Assembly: GCF_010983895.1 (NCBI RefSeq)
Contig: NZ_CP048836.1
Location: 806,001 to 870,000, forward strand
Direction of reading: 5' to 3'
Length of the DNA: 64,000 bases
DNA from: Nitrogeniibacter mangrovi
GTDB lineage: Bacteria; Pseudomonadota; Gammaproteobacteria; Burkholderiales; Rhodocyclaceae
Numbering within the stretch: position 1 is the first letter of the stretch; the number at the start of each line of letters is the position of its first letter. The position numbers and the translations under genes were made by a program. This document shows positions 33,241 through 43,623 of this stretch, piece after piece. Below the pieces are notes generated by a model. That model did not search any database. It saw nothing but the letters and a program-made list of their open reading frames with translations, and was not told the DNA's origin.

Positions 33241-34617
33241 TCAGCCCTTTGCCAGCCGCTTGATCGGGGTCGAGGTGGCGACCGTGCCTGCGCTGGCGAA
33301 GGCTTCGACGTTGGCCTCGATGGTCTCCGGGTCGTAGAGGTAATTGACCATCAGCCCGAAGGACTGCTTCAAGCCCTTCTGCGAGCTGTCGCCCATCCAG
33401 TTGATCCGTTCGATGCGTGCGCCGTTGCCCAGATGGAAGCGCGCCACCGGATCATAGGGCTGCCCCTTGCGGTCGCGTGCCTGGCACAGGTAGCGTGCGG
33501 CGGCGCGGGTGAGCGGCCCCTGGAGCACGCTCGCGAGCCCGGGCTGCTCGAGCCAGCGGTCGTCCTCGAGCAGGGCGGCGAGGGCCTTGAAGTCGGCGGC
33601 TAAGATCCCGTATTCGGTCAGCTTCTTCCAGTCGGCCTCGGAAATGGCGTCCTCGAGCAGGTCGGGCTGCTCCGTAAGCCAGTGACGCAGCCGCGGGACC
33701 GGCGACAGGGTGGCGAATTGCCTGAGGCCGGGCAGGTCGCGCTTGAGATCGTCCACCACCCGCTTGAGCAGGAAGTTGCCGAAGGAGACGCCGCGCAGCC
33801 CCGCCTGGGTGTTGCTGATCGAGTAGAAGATGGCCGTGTTGGCGTGGGCCGGGTCGGCCACCGGCGCCATCTCGTCGAGCAGCTTCTGTACGTTGTCGGC
33901 CAGCGCGTCCACCAGCGCCACCTCGACGAAGATGAGCGGCTCCATGGGCATGCGCGGATGGAAGAAGGCGTAGCAGCGCCGGTCGGCGTCGAGGCGGTTC
34001 TTCAGATCCTTCCAGGAGCGGATCTCATGCACCGCTTCGTACTGCACCAGCTTTTCGAGCAGGGCGGCGGGGGATTCCCAGGTGATGCGCCTGAGCTCCA
34101 GGAAGCCGACATCGAACCAGGCGTTCAGACGCGCTTCGAGCTCCCGGTCCAGGGCCTTGAGTTCCGGGTCGTCCTTGAGGAAGCGCAGCAGGTCGGCGCG
34201 CAGGTCGACGAGAAACTTCACCCCCTGGGGAATCGCGTTGAACTGGGTGAGGATGCGGATGCGCTTGGAGCGCATCGCCGCACGCAGGCTGGCTTCGGCG
34301 TTCCATTGGCCGGGCGTGCCCACGGCGGCCTGGTAGGCCTCGTGGGCCGCGGCGACCTGTGCCGGATCGGGGCCGAATTCCAGCGCGATCATGCGCAGGA
34401 AGGCATGGCGGCAGCTGTCGTCCAGCTCCAGGTAGGTGTGGGCGAGGCGCGCGGCCCGCTGGCGGGTGCTGACCTCGCCGCCGGTGCCCTCGGCGCATTC
34501 GCGCAGCTGCTCGCGGATGCGGTCGAGATCATGGGCTTCGAGCCGGGCCTGTTCCTTGCCACCCCAGGAGATGATGGCGCGCATGGCGTTCAGCCCGCGG
34601 GAGACGAGATTCGACAT
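33241..34617 (-). CDS. Malonyl-CoA decarboxylase
   Basis: 458-aa cytoplasmic enzyme converting malonyl-CoA to acetyl-CoA and CO2. An N-terminal helical oligomerisation domain (about 1-170) precedes a GNAT-fold catalytic domain. FATLSPVPRLRHWL and the catalytic-site segment DPVARFHLGNGARIERINW are diagnostic, and SNTQAGLRGVSFGNFLLKRV is also conserved. No malonate transporter or malonyl-CoA synthetase is next to it. It converges on the FAH-family gene. Confidence 0.93.
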   Translation of the reverse strand: MSNLVSRGLNAMRAIISWGGKEQARLEAHDLDRIREQLRECAEGTGGEVSTRQRAARLAHTYLELDDSCRHAFLRMIALEFGPDPAQVAAAHEAYQAAVGTPGQWNAEASLRAAMRSKRIRILTQFNAIPQGVKFLVDLRADLLRFLKDDPELKALDRELEARLNAWFDVGFLELRRITWESPAALLEKLVQYEAVHEIRSWKDLKNRLDADRRCYAFFHPRMPMEPLIFVEVALVDALADNVQKLLDEMAPVADPAHANTAIFYSISNTQAGLRGVSFGNFLLKRVVDDLKRDLPGLRQFATLSPVPRLRHWLTEQPDLLEDAISEADWKKLTEYGILAADFKALAALLEDDRWLEQPGLASVLQGPLTRAAARYLCQARDRKGQPYDPVARFHLGNGARIERINWMGDSSQKGLKQSFGLMVNYLYDPETIEANVEAFASAGTVATSTPIKRLAKG

Positions 34618-34650
34618 GGAGACCTCCAGAGGGCGGGCCGATCTCGTGGA

Positions 34651-35445
34651 TCAGCGCGCCGGGTCGGGTTGTGCCTTGACGAGCAGGACGATACCGATGA
34701 CGACCATCGGCACGCACAGCCACTGGGCGGTGGTGATGTCGGGCGTGATCCAGGTGAAGATGCCCGGGTCCGGCGTGCGGAAGAACTCGGCGGCGAAGCG
34801 CAGCACCCCGTAGCCGATCAGGAACACCGCCGAGGTGGCGCGCAGCGGGCGCGGTTTGCGGCTGTACCACCACAGGATGGCGAACAGGAGCAGGCCCTCG
34901 CCGGCCATCTGGTAGAACTGGGAGGGGTGACGCGGCAGCGGGTCCACGTGCGGGAACACCATCGCCCAGGGCAGGTCGGCGCTGGCGACGCGCCCCCACA
35001 GCTCGCCGTTGATGAAGTTGCCGACGCGCCCGGCCGCGAGGCCGGTGGGCACCAGCGGCGCGATGAAGTCGGTCACTTCCCAGAAGCCCTTGCCATGGCG
35101 GCGGCCCCAGAACCACATCGCCGCGAGCACACCCAGAAAGCCGCCATGAAAACTCATGCCGCCCTTCCACACCGCGATGATCTCGGCCGGGTGGCTGAAG
35201 TAATAACCCGGCTGGTAGAACAGCACCTCGCCGAGGCGCCCGCCGAGAATCACGCCGAGCACGCCGTAGAAGAGCAGGTCGTCGAGCTGCTGCGGTGTCC
35301 ACGCCAGGTCGGGGCGGCGCCTGATGTGCCAGCGGCCGAGCAGCATGAAGAGGATGAAGGCGACCAGGTAGGTGATGCCGTACCAGTGCACCGACAGCGG
35401 GCCGATCGAGAACGCGATGGGGTCGATCTTCGGATAGACGAGCAT
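34651..35445 (-). CDS. lgt: Prolipoprotein diacylglyceryl transferase
   Basis: 264-aa inner-membrane enzyme with seven hydrophobic helices that attaches diacylglycerol from phosphatidylglycerol to the lipobox cysteine of prolipoproteins. The Lgt signature [14 protein letters not shown] is present, with ISFHGG-like [13 protein letters not shown] and the [12 protein letters not shown] loop. Essential in most Gram-negatives. The yceH gene ends 2 bp before its start on the same strand. Confidence 0.95.
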   Translation of the reverse strand: MLVYPKIDPIAFSIGPLSVHWYGITYLVAFILFMLLGRWHIRRRPDLAWTPQQLDDLLFYGVLGVILGGRLGEVLFYQPGYYFSHPAEIIAVWKGGMSFHGGFLGVLAAMWFWGRRHGKGFWEVTDFIAPLVPTGLAAGRVGNFINGELWGRVASADLPWAMVFPHVDPLPRHPSQFYQMAGEGLLLFAILWWYSRKPRPLRATSAVFLIGYGVLRFAAEFFRTPDPGIFTWITPDITTAQWLCVPMVVIGIVLLVKAQPDPAR

Positions 35446-35447
35446 GC

Positions 35448-36101
35448 TCAGTCTTCACCCAGGCTGGTCTTGAGGGCGTTGAGCTCCGCGCGCAGCGCCG
35501 CCACCTCGGCCTCCAGGGCCTCGACGCGGGCGCCCAGGCCCGAGCCGCCTGCGCCGCTGCTGCCCACCGAGGCGACCACCGTGTCCACGTCCACCGGGCC
35601 GCACATCAGGTGCACGTAGCGGGTCTCCTTGGTGCCCGGTGCGCGCGGCAGCGGCATGACCATGGGTGGATACTTCTCTTCCAGGTGGTCGAGCACGGCA
35701 TGGACGGCGGCCACGTCGTCGAAGCGGTACATGCGTTCGCTGCGGGTGCGCAATTCGCCGGCGGTTTGTGGGCCGCGCAGCATCAGCAGCGCGAGCACAG
35801 CCTGCTCGGCCGGCGGCAGGGAATGGCGCAGGCGCACCAGATGTTCGTACTTGACGACCCGGGCGCCCTCGCGCCGCCCGACGAGGCCGCGTTCGAGCAG
35901 CGAGGCCACCGCATCGGCCACCTCGGCTTCCTCCAGGCTCATGACCGGATCGCGTCCGGTGAGCTGGTTGCAGCCGGTGGTCAGGCCGTTGAGGCTCAGG
36001 GGGTACTGGTCGGGGGTGGTGTAGCTCTTTTCGATCAGCACGCCGAGCACGCGGGCCTCTTCGGCGGACAGATCGTAACCTTCGCTGGTGTCTTCGCTCA
36101 T
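35448..36101 (-). CDS. YceH-family (DUF480) protein
   Basis: 217-aa soluble protein with two winged-helix domains: [39 protein letters not shown] and [20 protein letters not shown] are DUF480 hallmarks. It ends in a coiled-coil tail ([19 protein letters not shown]). Cellular role is not established. Directly upstream of lgt (2 bp), so probably co-transcribed. Confidence 0.9.
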   Translation of the reverse strand: MSEDTSEGYDLSAEEARVLGVLIEKSYTTPDQYPLSLNGLTTGCNQLTGRDPVMSLEEAEVADAVASLLERGLVGRREGARVVKYEHLVRLRHSLPPAEQAVLALLMLRGPQTAGELRTRSERMYRFDDVAAVHAVLDHLEEKYPPMVMPLPRAPGTKETRYVHLMCGPVDVDTVVASVGSSGAGGSGLGARVEALEAEVAALRAELNALKTSLGED

Positions 36102-36158
36102 GCCAATTCCTGAACCGTGGGATAGACCGGGATGATAGCCGAGCGACGCCGACCGGCG

Positions 36159-37832
36159 CTAAGACGCGTCGAGCGCGTCGCGGGCCAGATCGATCAGCGC
36201 CCGGGTGGAGGTGTCCGCATCGTCCGGGTAGCCGCCCTCGTCGAAGGCCGTCTCGACGCGCCGGGCCAGGTCCTTGCCCAGCTCGACGCCCCACTGGTCG
36301 AAGCTGTTGACCTGCCACAGCACGCCCTGGGTAAACACCTTGTGCTCGTACATGGCCAGCAGCGCACCGAGGCTGTGCGGGGTGAGCGCATCGAGCAGGA
36401 GGGTGTTGGTGGGGTGGTTGCCGTCGAAGGTCCGGTGCGGCGCCAGTTCGCGGATGCGCGCCTCGTCGAGGCCGGCGGCGCGCATTTCGGCGCGGGCCTG
36501 TTCGGTGGTGCGCCCCTGCATCAGCGCCTGCGCCTGGGCGATGCAGTTGGCGAGCACGATGCGGTGATGGTGGGGCGGGCTGTTGGGGTTGTGCAGGCTG
36601 ACGATGAAGTCGGCCGGAATCAGCCGGGTGCCCTGATGCAGCAGCTGGTAGAAGGCGTGCTGGCCGTTGATGCCGCTGTAGCCCCACACCACCGCCCCGG
36701 TCTTGGTCTCCACCGGCGCGCCGGTGCGGGTGACCGACTTGCCGTTGCTCTCCATGTCCAGCTGTTGCAGGTAGGCCGGCAGCTGGCGCAGGCCGTGATC
36801 GTAGGGCGCGACCAGGTGGGTGCCGGCGCGCAGCCCGTTGATGTACCACACGCCGATGAGCCCGAGCATGACCGGCAGATTCTCTTGCCAGGGGGCGGTG
36901 CGGAAATGCTCGTCCATGGCGTGGGCGCCAGCGAGCAGCTGGTCGAAGGCATCGGGGCCGACGGCGAGCATGATCGGCAGTCCGATGGCCGACCACAGCG
37001 AGTAGCGACCGCCGACCCAGTCCCAGAAGCCGAACATGTTGGCCGGATCGATGCCGAAGGCGGTGACCTTGTCGGTGTTGGTGGACACCGCCACGAAGTG
37101 CTTGGCGATGTCCGCTTCGGAGGCGCCCTGGTCGAGGAACCACTGGCGCGCGGTGGTGGCGTTGGTGAGCGTCTCCTGGGTACCGAAGGACTTGGAGGCG
37201 ACGATGAACAGGGTCGTGTCCGGATCGAGGGTACGCAGCAGCCCGGTGATGCGCGCGCCGTCCACATTGGCGACGAAATGGGTGCGCAGGCGGGGGTGGG
37301 AGAGCGGTCGCAGCGCGTCGCACACCAGCCGCGGGCCCAGATCGGAGCCGCCGATGCCGATGTTGACCACGTCGGTGACCTCGCGCCCGGTCCGCCCCTT
37401 CCAGGTGCCTTCGCGCACGGCGGTGGCGAAGCGTCGCAGCTTGTCCAGCTCGGTGTGAACGTCGGCCACCACGTTGCGCCCGCCCACCTCGAGCACCGCG
37501 TCGCGCGGCATGCGCAGGGCCACATGCAGGGCCGGGCGCTGCTCGGTGGCATTGATCGGCTCGCCGGCGAACATGGCGTCGATGGCGCCGCGCAGGTTCA
37601 TCGCCTCGGCGAGGGTGAACAGGGCGTCCAGACCGTCGTCGTCGATGCGGTTCTTGCTGTAGTCGAGCCGGATCGATCCGACCCGGCACTGCATGCGCTG
37701 CGCGCGCTCCGGGTCGGCGTCGAACAGATCGCGCATCCGGTGGCTGCGCACGGCATCGGCGTGGGCTTGGAGACGGTGCCAGGCACCGTGACGGGTAGGC
37801 GGGGGCATACGGCGTTCCGAGGGTGACGTCAT
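36159..37832 (-). CDS. pgi: Glucose-6-phosphate isomerase
   Basis: 557-aa cytoplasmic enzyme interconverting glucose-6-phosphate and fructose-6-phosphate. Signatures: [19 protein letters not shown], the phosphate site [47 protein letters not shown] and [16 protein letters not shown]. Length is normal for bacterial Pgi. Stands alone on the minus strand, divergent from ilvD with a 154-bp gap. Confidence 0.95.
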   Translation of the reverse strand: MTSPSERRMPPPTRHGAWHRLQAHADAVRSHRMRDLFDADPERAQRMQCRVGSIRLDYSKNRIDDDGLDALFTLAEAMNLRGAIDAMFAGEPINATEQRPALHVALRMPRDAVLEVGGRNVVADVHTELDKLRRFATAVREGTWKGRTGREVTDVVNIGIGGSDLGPRLVCDALRPLSHPRLRTHFVANVDGARITGLLRTLDPDTTLFIVASKSFGTQETLTNATTARQWFLDQGASEADIAKHFVAVSTNTDKVTAFGIDPANMFGFWDWVGGRYSLWSAIGLPIMLAVGPDAFDQLLAGAHAMDEHFRTAPWQENLPVMLGLIGVWYINGLRAGTHLVAPYDHGLRQLPAYLQQLDMESNGKSVTRTGAPVETKTGAVVWGYSGINGQHAFYQLLHQGTRLIPADFIVSLHNPNSPPHHHRIVLANCIAQAQALMQGRTTEQARAEMRAAGLDEARIRELAPHRTFDGNHPTNTLLLDALTPHSLGALLAMYEHKVFTQGVLWQVNSFDQWGVELGKDLARRVETAFDEGGYPDDADTSTRALIDLARDALDAS

Positions 37833-37986
37833 TGCGATGGGGCCCTATTCTAGGCGAGCCCATGCGGACCGTCACGGTCGTACCGTAAGTCGATGTGTGC
37901 GCCGCAGCATGGCCGGCACGGTGCGCCCGAAGCGGCAGCCACCAAGGTACAATGACCGGCTAGCCCCGAATCGTGGAGACAGTCCA

Positions 37987-39837
37987 ATGCCCCAGTATCG
38001 TTCCCGGACCTCGACGGCCGGTCGCAACATGGCCGGCGCCCGCGCCCTGTGGCGCGCCACCGGCATGAAAGATGGCGATTTCGAGAAACCCATCATCGCG
38101 GTGGTCAATAGCTTCACCCAGTTCGTGCCCGGCCACGTGCACCTCAAGGACCTGGGCCAGCTGGTCGCGCGCGAGATCGAGGCGGCCGGCGGCGTGGCCA
38201 AGGAGTTCAACACCATCGCTATCGACGACGGCATTGCCATGGGCCACGGCGGCATGCTCTACAGCCTGCCCTCGCGCGACCTGATCGCCGACAGCGTCGA
38301 ATACATGGTCAACGCCCACACCGCGGACGCCATGGTGTGCATCTCCAACTGCGACAAGATCACCCCGGGCATGCTCATGGCCGCCATGCGCCTGAACATC
38401 CCGGTCGTGTTCGTCTCCGGCGGGCCCATGGAGGCCGGCAAGGTGAAGTGGGAGAACAAGGTCATCGCCTTGGACCTGGTGGACGCCATGGTCAAGGCCG
38501 CCGACAGCCACTGCTCCGACGAGGAGGTCGAGGCGGTGGAGCGCTCCGCGTGCCCGACCTGCGGCTCCTGCTCCGGCATGTTCACCGCCAACTCCATGAA
38601 CTGCCTGACCGAGGCGCTGGGTCTGTCGCTGCCGGGCAACGGCACCGTGGTGGCCACCCATGCCGACCGCAAGCGCCTGTTCGAGGAAGCCGGCCGGCGC
38701 ATCGTCGAGCTGGCGCGCCGCTACTACGAGCAGGACGACGCCTCGGTGCTGCCGCGTTCGATCGCCACCTTCGAAGCCTTCGAGAACGCCATGAGCCTGG
38801 ATGTGGCCATGGGCGGGTCCACCAACACCGTCCTCCACCTGCTGGCCGCGGCCCAGGAGGCCGGGGTGAACTTCACCATGGCCGACATCGACCGCATCTC
38901 GCGGCAGGTGCCCTGCCTGTGCAAGGTGGCGCCGGCGGTGCCGGACGTGCATATCGAGGACGTGCACCGCGCCGGCGGCATCATGGGCATTCTCGGCGAG
39001 CTCAACCGCGCCGGCCTGCTGCACAAGGACGCGCACACGGTGCACGCGAAAACCCTGGGCGAGGCCCTGACCCGCTGGGACGTGATCCAGGCCCACGACA
39101 ACAGCGTGTTCGACTTCTACCGGGCCGCTCCCGGCGGGGTGCCCACCCAGGTGGCCTTCAGCCAGGATCGGCGCTGGAACGAACTGGACATGGATCGCTC
39201 CCACGGCGTCATCCGCGACAAGGCCAGCGCCTTCAGCCAGGAAGGGGGGCTCGCGGTGCTGTACGGCAACATCGCCGAGAAGGGCTGCATCGTGAAGACC
39301 GCGGGGGTGGACGAGTCGATCTGGACCTTCACCGGCCGGGCTCGCGTGTTCGAAAGCCAGGAGGCCGCGGTCGAGGGCATCCTGGCCGACCGGATCGTCG
39401 CCGGCGACGTGGTCATCATCCGCTACGAAGGCCCCAAGGGCGGCCCCGGCATGCAGGAGATGCTCTATCCGACCAGCTATCTCAAGTCCAAGGGCCTGGG
39501 CAAGTCCTGCGCCCTGCTCACCGACGGGCGCTTCTCCGGTGGTACCTCCGGCCTGTCCATCGGCCACGCCTCGCCGGAAGCGGCCTGCGGCGGCGCCATC
39601 GGCCTGGTCGAAGAGGGCGACACCATCGAGATCGACATCCCCAACCGGCGCATCCACCTGGCCATCAGCGACGACGAACTCGCCAAGCGTCGTGCCGCCA
39701 TGGATGCCAGGGGCGCTACCGCCTGGAAGCCCGCCAGCCGTGACCGTGTCGTCTCGGCGGCCCTGCAGGCCTACGCGGCGCTGACCACGAGCGCCGATAC
39801 CGGCGCGGTGCGGGATATCTCACAGGTGTTGCGCTGA
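37987..39837 (+). CDS. ilvD: Dihydroxy-acid dehydratase
   Basis: 616-aa Fe-S enzyme of valine and isoleucine synthesis that dehydrates dihydroxy-acids to 2-keto acids. Cluster cysteines are in [16 protein letters not shown] and [25 protein letters not shown]-type loop [14 protein letters not shown] and [20 protein letters not shown] are also present. The long (about 615 aa) E. coli-type form with [4Fe-4S] is indicated. Ends at a strong terminator. Confidence 0.96.
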   Translation: MPQYRSRTSTAGRNMAGARALWRATGMKDGDFEKPIIAVVNSFTQFVPGHVHLKDLGQLVAREIEAAGGVAKEFNTIAIDDGIAMGHGGMLYSLPSRDLIADSVEYMVNAHTADAMVCISNCDKITPGMLMAAMRLNIPVVFVSGGPMEAGKVKWENKVIALDLVDAMVKAADSHCSDEEVEAVERSACPTCGSCSGMFTANSMNCLTEALGLSLPGNGTVVATHADRKRLFEEAGRRIVELARRYYEQDDASVLPRSIATFEAFENAMSLDVAMGGSTNTVLHLLAAAQEAGVNFTMADIDRISRQVPCLCKVAPAVPDVHIEDVHRAGGIMGILGELNRAGLLHKDAHTVHAKTLGEALTRWDVIQAHDNSVFDFYRAAPGGVPTQVAFSQDRRWNELDMDRSHGVIRDKASAFSQEGGLAVLYGNIAEKGCIVKTAGVDESIWTFTGRARVFESQEAAVEGILADRIVAGDVVIIRYEGPKGGPGMQEMLYPTSYLKSKGLGKSCALLTDGRFSGGTSGLSIGHASPEAACGGAIGLVEEGDTIEIDIPNRRIHLAISDDELAKRRAAMDARGATAWKPASRDRVVSAALQAYAALTTSADTGAVRDISQVLR

Positions 39838-39863
39838 GGCGTTCCTGGCGTGCCCCGACGAAC

Positions 39864-39890
39864 AAAAAGGCCGCGGAAGCGGCCTTTTTG
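39864..39890. terminator. ilvD: Rho-independent terminator after ilvD
   Basis: AAAAAGGCCGC-GGAA-GCGGCCTTTTT: a perfect stem of 11 bp with a 4-nt loop and A/T runs, 26 bp after the ilvD stop codon. Confidence 0.95.
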
Positions 39891-39972
39891 TTGAGCCCCA
39901 TCACTGACTAGACTGGGAACATGCGGAGCTGAGGTGGCTCCGGATTCTGGTGTTGGCCAGGGAGGACTCACC

Positions 39973-40353
39973 ATGGACGAGACCGAACGCGGAGCGCGCC
40001 TGCTGCGCTTTTGGCCCTGGGTCGTGCGTCTGGCCTACGGGCTGGCGGCGCTCAATCTGGTGATCGCGCTGTTCGTGCGGACGCTGGGTAGCCGGCTGGA
40101 TCCGGCCTTTGCCGATCCGCATGCCTGGCTGCTATTCGTGGTGACGTCCGCCTCGCTGGCTGCACAAGCCTTCATGATGGGGTATATCCAGCGCGTCTTG
40201 CGCCGGGAGCAGGAACCCGCGCGTCACGATGCGCCCCGGCGCCGGGTGCGGGCGCAGATGTCTCATCCGTTGCAGGCCGGGCGCCATGCCTCGCGGCATC
40301 ACCGAATGGGATCGCCAACCGCGTTCGCGCGCATCCATCCACGCTTTGGCTGA
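39973..40353 (+). CDS. Small membrane protein, unknown
   Basis: 126-aa protein with two predicted transmembrane helices (FWPWVVRLAYGLAALNLVIA and WLLFVVTSASLAAQAFMMGY) and a basic C-terminal tail rich in Arg and His. GGAGGA precedes the ATG. I do not recognise the family. It converges on the glutathione S-transferase gene. Confidence 0.6.
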   Translation: MDETERGARLLRFWPWVVRLAYGLAALNLVIALFVRTLGSRLDPAFADPHAWLLFVVTSASLAAQAFMMGYIQRVLRREQEPARHDAPRRRVRAQMSHPLQAGRHASRHHRMGSPTAFARIHPRFG

Positions 40354-40365
40354 ACCGCGCGGCGC

Positions 40366-40995
40366 CTACTGGGCCGGTCGGGCTTCGCGCTCGATGGCGC
40401 GCCGGGCGGCGGGTCGGTGCCAGTGGTGTTCCATGTAATCGACGAGCAGCGCGGGCACGATCTCGATCCGTGCGGACTGGGCCCAGGCCAGGCAGTGGGT
40501 GATCACGATGTCGGCGATCGAGAAGCGGTTGCCGGCGACGTAAGGTTTCTGGCCGAGGTGGCGTGCCAGCAGGGCGCAGGCACTGGCGAACTCCCATTTG
40601 CTGGTCTCTTCGATCTGCGGCACGCGCCGGGATTCGGGCAGCACGAAGCGGTGCTTGGCGATGGTCCACAAGGGCGGTTCGAGTTCGGTGAGGCCGAACA
40701 TGAGCCACTGCAGCACGTCGGCACGCGCCCGGGGCTCATCGGTGCCGGGAATCAGGCGGGCATGCGGATACTTGTCCGCCAGCCACATGAGGATGGCGCC
40801 CGATTCGGTCAGCGCGGTGCCGTCCTCGACCAGCGCGGGCACCTTGCCGGCCGGGTTGATGCGGAGAAAATCCGGCGAGCGCCCGGCGCCCCGGAACAGG
40901 TCGATGAGGATATAGGCGTACTCCGCCCCGGCTTCCTCGAGCGCCCACACCATGCGCATGGAGCGCGAATTGGGGCAGCCATAGACAGTCAGCAT
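40366..40995 (-). CDS. Glutathione S-transferase family protein
   Basis: 209-aa cytosolic GST. The N-terminal thioredoxin-like domain begins MLTVYGCPNSRSMRMVWALE, with the glutathione-binding segment INPAGKVPALVEDG and ALTESGAILMWLAD. An all-helical C-terminal domain follows, with the family folding motif FSIADIVITHCLAWAQ. Substrate unknown. Confidence 0.9.
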   Translation of the reverse strand: MLTVYGCPNSRSMRMVWALEEAGAEYAYILIDLFRGAGRSPDFLRINPAGKVPALVEDGTALTESGAILMWLADKYPHARLIPGTDEPRARADVLQWLMFGLTELEPPLWTIAKHRFVLPESRRVPQIEETSKWEFASACALLARHLGQKPYVAGNRFSIADIVITHCLAWAQSARIEIVPALLVDYMEHHWHRPAARRAIEREARPAQ

Positions 40996-41081
40996 TACCT
41001 GCTCCGGAGGTCAATGGAGGCGTCATTGTAAGAGTGTTGACCGCGCTGTCGAGTGCCGCGACCGAACCGGTCCCGTCAATG

Positions 41082-41111
41082 CAAGAGATCACCCCGGGGG
41101 GTGATCTCTTG
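41082..41111. repeat. Perfect hairpin 1 (terminator-like)
   Basis: CAAGAGATCACCCC pairs with GGGGTGATCTCTTG: near-perfect 13-14-bp arms. It lies about 60 bp beyond the end of the minus-strand PEP-CTERM gene and upstream of the GST gene. It could terminate the PEP-CTERM transcript, although no T-run of note follows. Confidence 0.6.
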
Positions 41112-41114
41112 TCC

Positions 41115-41131
41115 CTGGCATGCGCTGCCAG
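41115..41131. repeat. Hairpin 2
   Basis: CTGGCA-TGCGC-TGCCAG, a perfect 6-bp stem directly adjoining the larger hairpin at 41082-41111. Confidence 0.4.
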
Positions 41132-41144
41132 GAGGCGTGCAGGA

Positions 41145-41164
41145 GGCAGGCGATTCTGCCTGCC
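41145..41164. terminator. Hairpin 3 after the PEP-CTERM gene
   Basis: GGCAGGC-GATTCT-GCCTGCC, a perfect 7-bp GC-rich stem 8 bp beyond the PEP-CTERM stop codon. It is the first of three tandem hairpins met by transcription from that gene. Confidence 0.5.
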
Positions 41165-41172
41165 GCCGACGG

Positions 41173-41967
41173 TCAGGCCTTCTTGCGACGCACGGCGGCG
41201 GCGAAGGCGCCCAGACCGAGCAGGGCCAAGGTGCCCGGCTCCGGTACATTGTTGCCAGGCTCTCCCGGGATCACGCCAGGGCCTTGGCCAACATCGATCA
41301 GGGAGGCGTCGATCCCTTGCGTGAAGTCGTAGTAGTTGTCGTACGGATCAACGTCCTGGATCTGGAACACCACCTGTTCAGTGGCCACGATGCTGTCGAA
41401 GATGTTCTGCAGTGTGGTGGCGTCAGAGATGTAGAACCAGCCCGTGTCGAGGAGGTTGTCGCGGAAACCGCCGCCGCTGAAGCCGGCGCCGCCTGCAGCA
41501 CCCAGCCCGTCGGTGTTCTCGGCATTGACCCCGTCCCAGACGCCTGCGGCAATACCGTTGACCAGCAAGGTCAGGTCGCCGTTGTCGTCGAAGTTGCCCG
41601 CGGCGCTGTCGCCGTCAAAGAGCGTGAAGCGGATGGCCAGTCCCGTCAGGCCACCACCGAGCTGGCTGGTGATCGAGCTATCGAAACCGGTCTGGATGCC
41701 GATGGTGAACGGGTTACCTTGGTAGGCCGTCGGGCTGCCGGTGTCAGCGAAGCCGATGAACAGGGACGAGGCTGCCGTCTGGCTGACCACTTCGTTGGTG
41801 TTGGTGCCGACCGCGTCAAACACGATTCCACCGACGGTCGAGGCGCCGACGGTCGTCACGTCGAGCCCGGTCGGCGAGGTGCTGGTGAATGCGGTTGCAT
41901 GAGCGAGCGAGGCAGCGGAGGCCAGAGCCATACCTGCCAGAATCGTCGTGATTTGGGATTTCTTCAT
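41173..41967 (-). CDS. PEP-CTERM sorting-domain exoprotein
   Basis: 264-aa exported protein: signal peptide (MKKSQITTILAGMALASAA to HA), a mature Gly/Asp/Thr/Asn-rich beta domain, and the C-terminal PEP-CTERM signal VPEPGTLALLGLGAFAAA with a basic RRKKA end. Such proteins are processed by exosortase and released to the surface or matrix of floc- and biofilm-forming bacteria; no exosortase is in the window. An almost ideal sigma-54 promoter lies 54-69 bp upstream, consistent with RpoN/PrsR control proposed for PEP-CTERM genes. Confidence 0.93.
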   Translation of the reverse strand: MKKSQITTILAGMALASAASLAHATAFTSTSPTGLDVTTVGASTVGGIVFDAVGTNTNEVVSQTAASSLFIGFADTGSPTAYQGNPFTIGIQTGFDSSITSQLGGGLTGLAIRFTLFDGDSAAGNFDDNGDLTLLVNGIAAGVWDGVNAENTDGLGAAGGAGFSGGGFRDNLLDTGWFYISDATTLQNIFDSIVATEQVVFQIQDVDPYDNYYDFTQGIDASLIDVGQGPGVIPGEPGNNVPEPGTLALLGLGAFAAAVRRKKA

Positions 41968-42020
41968 GAGAAGCTCCTGGTTCTAGAAAAGCGCTGCTGA
42001 TGATTTCGTGGTTTGCACTG

Positions 42021-42036
42021 AGCAAAATCAGTGCCA
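42021..42036 (-). promoter_or_regulatory. Sigma-54 promoter of the PEP-CTERM gene
   Basis: On the minus strand TGGCACTGATTTTGCT matches the RpoN consensus TGGCAC-N5-TTGCT fully, with GG and GC 10 bp apart. Predicted start near 42010, giving a leader of about 43 nt. Confidence 0.85.
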
Positions 42037-42446
42037 AAAAAATAAAGTCAAAAAAAACAATTCGTTGGAATGCGTTGCCTTCGTTCTTTGGGTGGGTGTG
42101 TAAGTATTTTCGACGCAGAAATGCAAATATCATTGAAGGGGCCATGGCAAGTCTGTGGTGATTGCGGGGGTGGCCGGAGCGATCACTGAGCCTGGCGGCG
42201 AGGGGGAGATCGATCCGTGATTCGGAGACGTTGCCGGCTCGTCCTGCCGCCCCGGGTCCCACCGGCATCCCTCGCACGTGCAGCCTCGACGGACCGTCAG
42301 CGCCGGGTCGATGCGAAGGATGTGGATGTCGAGCGCTCTGCTCGTGATCAGAACTGGTAACACGGTTTCCGCCGGTGGTGATCACTCGTCTGCCATCTTC
42401 GCGGCAACCCGTTGATGTAAAGCGGGTTTTTGGGGTTTTCTCATAT

Positions 42447-42461
42447 TGGCACGGATCTTGT
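42447..42461 (+). promoter_or_regulatory. Sigma-54 promoter of hupS
   Basis: TGGCACGGATCTTGT: an ideal -24 element and a -12 element of the TTGTT form (GC replaced by GT), with 10-bp spacing. Predicted start near 42473, about 60 nt before hupS. Hydrogenase structural genes of Ralstonia and Bradyrhizobium are known to use sigma-54 with HoxA. Confidence 0.65.
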
Positions 42462-42532
42462 TTTGAGTGGCCGTAGGTGCGTGTCCGGTTCAACGGGCGG
42501 CGCATCGAATAACACCCAAAGGGAGACGCCCG

Positions 42533-43621
42533 ATGACCGAAACCTTCTACGAGGTACTGCGCCGCCAGGGGATCACGCGCCGCAGCTTTCTCAAGTTCTG
42601 TTCGCTGACCGCCACATCGCTGGGGCTCGGCTCGGCGTTCGCGCCGCGGATCGCCCACGCGCTCGAGACCAAGCCGCGCACGCCGGTGCTGTGGCTGCAC
42701 GGCCTGGAGTGCACCTGCTGTTCGGAGTCGTTCATCCGCTCGGCGCATCCGCTGACCAAGGACGTGGTGCTGTCGATGCTCTCGCTCGACTACGACGACA
42801 CCCTCATGGCGGCCGCCGGGCATCAGGCCGAGGCCATCCTCGAGGAGGTCAAGCGCAAGTACAAGGGCAACTACATCCTCGCGGTGGAGGGTAATCCGCC
42901 GCTCAACGAGGACGGCATGTACTGCATCCACGGCGGCCGTCCCTTCGTGGAGGTGCTCAAGGAAACGGCGGCCGACTGCAAGGCGATCATCTCCTGGGGC
43001 TCTTGCGCCTCCTGGGGTTGCGTGCAGGCGGCCAAGCCGAACCCCACCCAGGCCACGCCGGTGCACAAGGTCATCCATGACAAGCCCATCATCAAGGTGC
43101 CGGGCTGCCCGCCGATCGCCGAGGTGATGACCGGGGTGGTCACCTACATGCTCACCTTCGACCGCATGCCCGAGCTCGACCGCCAGGGTCGGCCGAAGAT
43201 GTTCTACGGCCAGCGCATCCACGACAAATGCTATCGCCGCCCGCACTTCGACGCCGGCCAGTTCGTCGAGGAATGGGACGACGACAACGCCCGCAAGGGG
43301 TTCTGCCTCTACAAGATGGGCTGCAAGGGGCCGACCACCTACAACGCCTGTTCGACGGTGCGCTGGAACGAGGGGACGTCCTTCCCGATCCAGTCGGGGC
43401 ACGGTTGCATCGGCTGCTCCGAGGATGGCTTCTGGGACAAGGGCAGCTTCTACGACCGCCTCACCGACATCAAGCAGTTCGGCGTCGAGAAGAACGCCGA
43501 CGAGGTGGGCATGACCGCCGCCGGCGCCGTGGGTGCCGTGGTGGCCGCCCATGCCGCGGCGTCCGCGCTCTCCCGGGTGCGTAACAAGCCGGGTTCCGAC
43601 ATGCCGAAGGGAGACAAGTGA
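42533..43621 (+). CDS. hupS: [NiFe] uptake hydrogenase small subunit
   Basis: 362-aa Fe-S electron-transfer subunit of a membrane-bound H2-oxidising hydrogenase. The Tat signal has RRSFLKF (Arg16-Arg17). The proximal cluster region has the six-cysteine pattern of O2-tolerant group 1d enzymes: LECTCCSES (Cys60, 62, 63), GSCASWGC (Cys158, Cys163) and PGCPP (Cys192). Medial and distal cluster cysteines follow ([30 protein letters not shown]). A C-terminal hydrophobic helix (about 325-347) anchors it to the membrane beside HupC. GGGAG precedes the ATG at 42533. Two bp before hupL. Confidence 0.96.
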   Translation: MTETFYEVLRRQGITRRSFLKFCSLTATSLGLGSAFAPRIAHALETKPRTPVLWLHGLECTCCSESFIRSAHPLTKDVVLSMLSLDYDDTLMAAAGHQAEAILEEVKRKYKGNYILAVEGNPPLNEDGMYCIHGGRPFVEVLKETAADCKAIISWGSCASWGCVQAAKPNPTQATPVHKVIHDKPIIKVPGCPPIAEVMTGVVTYMLTFDRMPELDRQGRPKMFYGQRIHDKCYRRPHFDAGQFVEEWDDDNARKGFCLYKMGCKGPTTYNACSTVRWNEGTSFPIQSGHGCIGCSEDGFWDKGSFYDRLTDIKQFGVEKNADEVGMTAAGAVGAVVAAHAAASALSRVRNKPGSDMPKGDK

Positions 43622-43623
43622 TC

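Larger units (their letters stand above)
41968..42532. other. Divergent intergenic region between PEP-CTERM gene and hupS
   Basis: 565-bp gap. The first 130 bp are markedly AT-rich with A-tracts; the rest is GC-rich. It contains two divergent -24/-12 promoters (42021-42036 minus, 42447-42461 plus) and an AACCCG/CGGGTT inverted repeat (42406-42428) 20 bp before the hup promoter. No convincing gene. Confidence 0.65.

Noticed and set aside
42130-42363. 77-codon minus-strand frame with a CTCEGC motif between the PEP-CTERM gene and hupS
   Set aside because: No ribosome-binding site, poor codon bias and no recognisable similarity; more likely chance in a control region.
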